Source of the DNA: Euperipatoides rowelli
Taxonomy: Eukaryota > Onychophora > Udeonychophora > Euonychophora > Peripatopsidae
DNA length: 10,760 bases
Assembly (NCBI GenBank): GCA_003024985.2
Contig: PXIH01S0007921.1
Reading direction: 5' to 3' (one strand)
Shown: in pieces, positions 7,234-10,760 of the stretch
Layout of the letters: every line of letters begins with the position of its first letter
How positions within the stretch are numbered: the first letter of the stretch is position 1
Program-made: the position numbers and the translations under genes
The notes under the pieces: generated by a model
The model's input: only the letters and a program-made list of their open reading frames with translations
Told to the model about the DNA's origin: nothing
The model's database searches: none

Positions 7234-8300
7234 TGTAATGTGGTCATAGTTGTATCCCTAACTGTGTCTCATCACAAACTAGCAGAGGTTATCAGTTAGC
7301 ATAGCTACATAAGCTAGCAAGGTGCTGTGGAGTTTTCTCCGCAGACAATGTACAATATGACATTATTATTAGTAACTAGCCTACAGCTAATATCACATCC
7401 CATGTATTAGCTAACATTATTATGATCAGCAATAGATAAGAGAGAGAGAAGATTGATCTAGGCTAAGCAGGACTGTATTAGCTTAGCCTGGCCCCAGGAC
7501 TACCACATACCTGTTTGTTTCCCAAACACTTTGGGCAAAGAACTGCCTAATAACATTTGTTGGGCACTATCATGGCTGCAGACAAACATGGCTGCCTACC
7601 TGTCACAATATTCGTTTTTGCACCCTGATCCTAGTGGGCAGGAGGTTGGGCTACCGCCAGAGAGAGGCTACTGTCCAACCTGAGGCTGCTTCCCATATGC
7701 ACTACCAAAAAAGGAGTTGTCCAGGAACTTTAGGGTCCTGACATGTCCAGCCAGGAAACTACAAATTGCTTGGCTGGCCATTGCTAAGCCTCTTGTTCCT
7801 GGGTTGCTGAGAGATACTAACCTCCAGTTAGGAGGCAAACCAACCCATAAGTCAGAAGCAGCAGCAGCCAGTCCTGTGAAGCAGCCCGGGAGAAGAGCAG
7901 CCATTATCAACTACCAGGAATCCAGATCCCCAACTTCCAGCCATAGCTTCCAGAAAAGGTGCAAGGCCAGTAAGAAGTAACAGCAAGTAGATCTCCCCAA
8001 TAGCGTTAGGCAGCCATGATTGCCCATTATTTTCCACAAAACCAAATTCTTTCTCTCACCACCTAATCAGAAATAACTAGCTGATCCCCATATTGTTTCA
8101 TATCACAAGAGTAATAACCATACTGTATTTGTCTTATCTTATCAGAGTCCTGTGGACCCTAATAAAATACATGTTTTTTGCCACCATACTTAGTTGTCTG
8201 TGTTGCTCATTACATTCGTCTCACCACTGCATAATCATTCATGGGGGTTCCCAATAGGCCACTCAGCTACGCTGCAAACCCCAAGACAAACCTTATCACA
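7234..8300 (+). mobile_element. Solo LTR (copy B), 1,067 bp, same family as copy A
   Basis: It starts TGTAATGTGGTC and ends CCTTATCACA (TG...CA) between two copies of TATG (7230-7233 and 8301-8304), the same 4-bp duplication length as copy A. Its first 28 bases match copy A at 19 positions, and eight of the nine differences are transitions. Collinear shared words run the full length: ATTATGATCAGC (7419-7430), AGGAGGTT (7640-7647), an AGC repeat run (7857-7873), CAGGAATCCAG (7915-7925), TACTGTA (8121-8127), AGTTGTCT (8192-8199), a G5 run (8243-8247) and CTGCAAAC (8272-8279). AATAAA at 8161-8166 is a candidate poly(A) signal. There is no internal region, so it is a solo LTR. The 87-codon frame at 7717-7980 looks fortuitous. 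Confidence 0.75.
8161..8166 (+). promoter_or_regulatory. Candidate polyadenylation signal of LTR B
   Basis: AATAAA is followed by a T6 run about 9 bases on and by the GT-rich AGTTGTCTGTGTTG some 25 bases later. That is the usual layout of a cleavage and polyadenylation site. It lies 134 bases before the LTR end and supports plus-strand orientation of the LTR. Confidence 0.5.
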
Positions 8301-8304
8301 TATG
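8301..8304. repeat. Target-site duplication TATG, right copy of LTR B
   Basis: This is the partner of 7230-7233 and defines the right boundary of the second LTR. Confidence 0.6.
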
Positions 8305-8428
8305 TTCTCCCCCATTCCAGATATAAAACTATCTTATTACTATTATAATTTTATTTCAGAACATGTTAAAACAATTACAAAATATGTACAAATACAAGTT
8401 ACAATTGTATTAGAATGGCAGGCATAAA

Positions 8429-8477
8429 CCAGCACGTCATCTAATCCAGCATGTCTATAGTCTGGTACATGCTAGAT
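8429..8477. repeat. Short tandem and inverted motif cluster
   Basis: ACCAGCACGTC (8429-8439) recurs 16 bases later as TCCAGCATGTC (8445-8455; 9 of 11 match). AGCATGT (8448-8454) is inverted as ACATGCT (8467-8473). The outer bases ATCTA and TAGAT also pair. Repeated AATCCAGCA-like words resemble the ends of some pogo/Tigger elements, but no second terminus was found, so it is listed only as a repeat. Confidence 0.4.
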
Positions 8478-9431
8478 AACAGAGCTTTTATTGTATTTAG
8501 TCATTAAGAATTCATTAAAAAATTATTTAATTTTGGTAACTTTGCTAAAATAGAATATTATGTTAAAAATATTTTATTGATTGAAATAAAATTTTAAAAT
8601 AAGCTATTTGAATTTTAACATCTGAAATTAAATTTTAATTATACTAAAACTATTTTTGTTTACTGTACCTTGAAAATAAGCTTTTCCAATTTAGAGACAA
8701 AAAGACCGGTAGGGTGATAAAAGAATCTCCCATAATTAAAATTGCAATAAGTCGATGTAAAAGAAATTGAATAACTCTATAAGAGGTAGCATTGCTGATG
8801 TCATGAAGAACTTGCTGGATGGAATTTTTTATTGGTGTACATAACAGAAGAATTTTATCAACATTGGTCAATATCAGTTTGTCACAAAACCTGAAAGAAT
8901 AAAAATTAGTTCATTTCAAATAAATATTTTTAATTTTTACTAAATATAAACAGTACATGTACATAATTTTGAGATTTTTAGGAATGCTTGCAAACCTATA
9001 CAAATAATAATTTCCCAGACAGACTTGCATTCATTGAAAAGTTAAATGAATGAAAGCCTGTTTTGAAGAATGCTATTTATTCAACACTAGGACATCTTGA
9101 ATTGACTTCAATTATTTGATCAAAATTAAATTAAAAAAAAAAAAAAGCTTCAGTATTTTATGAACTTTATTAATTCTATCAAAATATTTACCATAACTGG
9201 TAATCCCAAATGAATTATTGTTCACTTTAAATATTAGTTCTCTTTATTGCCAAAAAGAGCAAAGTAGTGCTCATACGTAGAACCTCTGGATTATTATTAC
9301 AAAATTTTATAATTTCTGGTTTGAAAAAAAAAAAAAATCACTTCCAAATATCCAACTTGGAATAAAGAATTATTAACTAATAGTACAGTATATGTTAAAT
9401 ATTTGTGCGTCTCACACCTGCTCTGCTCAAT

Positions 9432-9560
9432 CATTTAAAATCTATTAAAACATAAACCTTGCTCCACCTTTTCATCACATACACACTAACCTGTTTTGCT
9501 TATTCATAGCACAGTAATGCATGAACATTTAGAAACTATTAAAACATAAACCTTGCTTCA
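9432..9560. repeat. Direct repeat, 35-bp core at 94-bp spacing
   Basis: Bases 9432-9466 and 9526-9560 match at 32 of 35 positions, with the core CTATTAAAACATAAACCTTG identical. Downstream of each core an AATGCATGA word recurs (9516-9524 and about 9579-9587). This suggests a tandem duplication of a 60-94 bp unit whose remaining part has diverged by indels. Confidence 0.8.
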
Positions 9561-10172
9561 TTTGAATTTGTTCTCACAATGCATGACAATAAATTTAAAG
9601 AGGGGACAGGAGGAGGTCTGGAAAACAAGTTGCAATAAATTATAACCTTTTCACGAATGACACATTATGCCTGTATAATAGATGATTACCCATTCATCCA
9701 ATTCACAATGTATGAAAAAAAAATAATTCAATCCTGGGTATAAGGAAGTCTGTGGCAAAGTTTGATTGTGTTGACTTTCATGGGGATAGAGTTAAAAAAA
9801 AAAAAAAAAAGGACACACAAAAACAAACTGATGCACAAATAATATAATTATTACGGAAGAGCAAATATGCCTACATCAATGTTATTTCATTAAGTTCATT
9901 TTAAAGATATTGTAAGTTAATTGTTTTTTCATTTATTCAGAGTATTTAAATAAAATAGATTGCAATTGGTTAGATATATTTTTTAGGCTATTTGATGTAT
10001 AAGTAATCCTGGGAATTTAGTCCATTGTTATAGACAGATAGATACTGTATAACTGAGCAATTTGGCTAAATTCTTTAATAAACATCTTTAGTACAGTGAA
10101 TATTTTACTAATATACAGTATGTATACACAAACAAGTTTCAAGAATAAAAATAAAAGTATTCATTTACTAGA

Positions 10173-10705
10173 GCATATTGGCTCCATTTTATACAGAAAA
10201 ATATAGTACATGAATGTAGAGATTCGGAGGTAATTTTACTCTTGTATAAATCATTGGTAAGGCCTCATTTGGAGTATTGTGTTCAATTGTGGTCTCCATA
10301 CAATAGGAAAGATATAGATTTATTGAAGAAAGTACAGAGAAGGGCTACTAAGTTAATATTAGGTATTGGTAGATTATCATATTTGGTTAGGCTTAAAAAA
10401 ATTAAAGTTATACTCTTTAGAAAGGCGTAGGCATAGGGGAGATATGATTCAAGTTTTTAAAATAATTAATAGAATGGTAGATATCATTTATGATTTTTTT
10501 TTTAATTTAATGAAGATAGTAGAACTAAGGAACATAAATTTAAGTTATGCGTTAATAGATCTAGACTATTGTTGCGCCAAAAGTTTTTTCAAACAGAATT
10601 CTATCATTTTAGAATAGCTTACCAGAAAAAGTTGTAGAATCTAAGTCAGTTGAATCTTTTAAGCTGAGATTAGATGATTTTATGGATAGTTTAAGTATTG
10701 ATTAG
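10173..10705 (+). pseudogene. 5'-truncated CR1/Jockey-like LINE, RT C-terminal region
   Basis: Across three frames the plus strand reads the familiar C-terminal block of CR1/Jockey-type reverse transcriptases. The segments are LHFIQKN, then DSEVILLLYKSLVRPHLEYC, then VQRRATKLILG, then LKLYSLERRRHRGDMIQVFK, then FFSNRILSF, then NSLPEKVVESKSVESFKLRL, ending at TAG 10703-10705. This region (thumb and C-terminal domain) follows the YxDD palm and helps bind RNA. The copy begins about at the usual LGFI-RN segment, so everything upstream (endonuclease and palm) is missing, as expected of 5' truncation. Frameshifts sit at A7 (10395-10401), T10 (10494-10503) and T6 (10584-10589), and a tryptophan codon of the W-N-S-L-P motif is TAG (10610-10612). 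The AT-rich tail from 10706 is probably its 3' UTR, running to the window edge. It belongs to a different family from the minus-strand LINE. Confidence 0.9.
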
Positions 10706-10760
10706 TTTAACCATATGAATATAGGCTAGTTTGAATTGTCTAAATGGTTTGTTTTTATTT

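Larger units (their letters stand above)
8305..10172. other. AT-rich non-coding stretch with poly-A runs
   Basis: No coding frame of interest is present; the 73-codon minus frame at 8650-8871 shows no motif. Homopolymer A runs occur at 9133-9146 (14), 9324-9337 (14) and 9794-9810 (17). They could be old retroposon tails, but no recognisable SINE or LINE body precedes them. A diverged direct duplication lies at 9432-9560. Several TACAGTA/TACTGTA words occur. Confidence 0.55.

Noticed and set aside
7668-8037. Overlapping frames inside LTR B, including an 87-codon plus frame at 7717-7980
   Set aside because: The region is a non-coding LTR by its ends and its collinearity with copy A. The equivalent part of copy A has no matching frame, and no domain is recognisable.
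7234-8214. LTR B ending at 8214, because TGTAATG and CATTACA form a perfect 7-bp inverted repeat
   Set aside because: There is no target duplication at 8215, and similarity to copy A continues past this point (the G5 run at 8243 and CTGCAAAC at 8272). The 8300 end has a TATG duplication.
9133-9810. Poly-A runs as SINE or processed-pseudogene tails
   Set aside because: No tRNA-like head, target duplication or gene-like body was found upstream of any of the three runs.
1-10760. CRISPR array, tRNA or rRNA genes, bacterial-type operons
   Set aside because: No regularly spaced repeats, cloverleaf-capable segments, rRNA signatures or ribosome-binding-site-led gene strings were seen. The content is eukaryotic repeat DNA.

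Overview
This is an AT-rich, repeat-dense stretch of eukaryotic DNA. I find no convincing host gene, tRNA, rRNA or CRISPR array. Every recognisable protein remnant comes from a transposable element: an APE-type endonuclease with reverse transcriptase on the minus strand, and a CR1/Jockey-like reverse-transcriptase C-terminus on the plus strand. The element mix (non-LTR retrotransposons, long LTRs, a hAT-type MITE) and the scattered microsatellite and homopolymer runs suggest an invertebrate, most likely an arthropod. A crustacean is my guess, and it rests on general style rather than a diagnostic gene.

Layout. Bases 1-1144 are non-coding, with a (CA)11 microsatellite. Bases 1145-4857 hold a decayed non-LTR retrotransposon read on the minus strand. 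Its start codon is near 4857 and its endonuclease lies at about 4250-3600. A basic linker follows, then the beginning of the reverse transcriptase; homology stops at 1145 inside the RT. This LINE is split at its G-F-R motif by a 1,238-bp solo LTR (1420-2657; ends TGTAA/TTACA; AAAC target duplication). Removing the insert and one AAAC copy brings the two RT pieces back into one frame, which fixes the boundaries and the order of events. A 438-bp hAT-type MITE (4927-5364) lies just past the LINE 5' end, with 15-bp terminal inverted repeats and an 8-bp target duplication.

From 5960 to 7080 there is an AT-rich block bounded by TTAA sites, a weaker transposon candidate. At 7234-8300 lies a second solo LTR with a TATG target duplication. 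It is collinear with the first LTR through about ten short anchors, so the two are diverged copies of one family in the same orientation. Bases 8305-10170 are AT-rich non-coding DNA with poly-A runs and a diverged 94-bp direct duplication. At 10173-10705 there is a second, 5'-truncated LINE on the plus strand with its RT C-terminus broken mostly at homopolymers.

Nothing here works as a pathway. The value of the window is the insertion history: LINE first, LTR into the LINE, and an independent MITE, second LTR and CR1-like fragment around it. No element looks capable of autonomous movement. The calls rest on reading the sequence by eye, without a database search.
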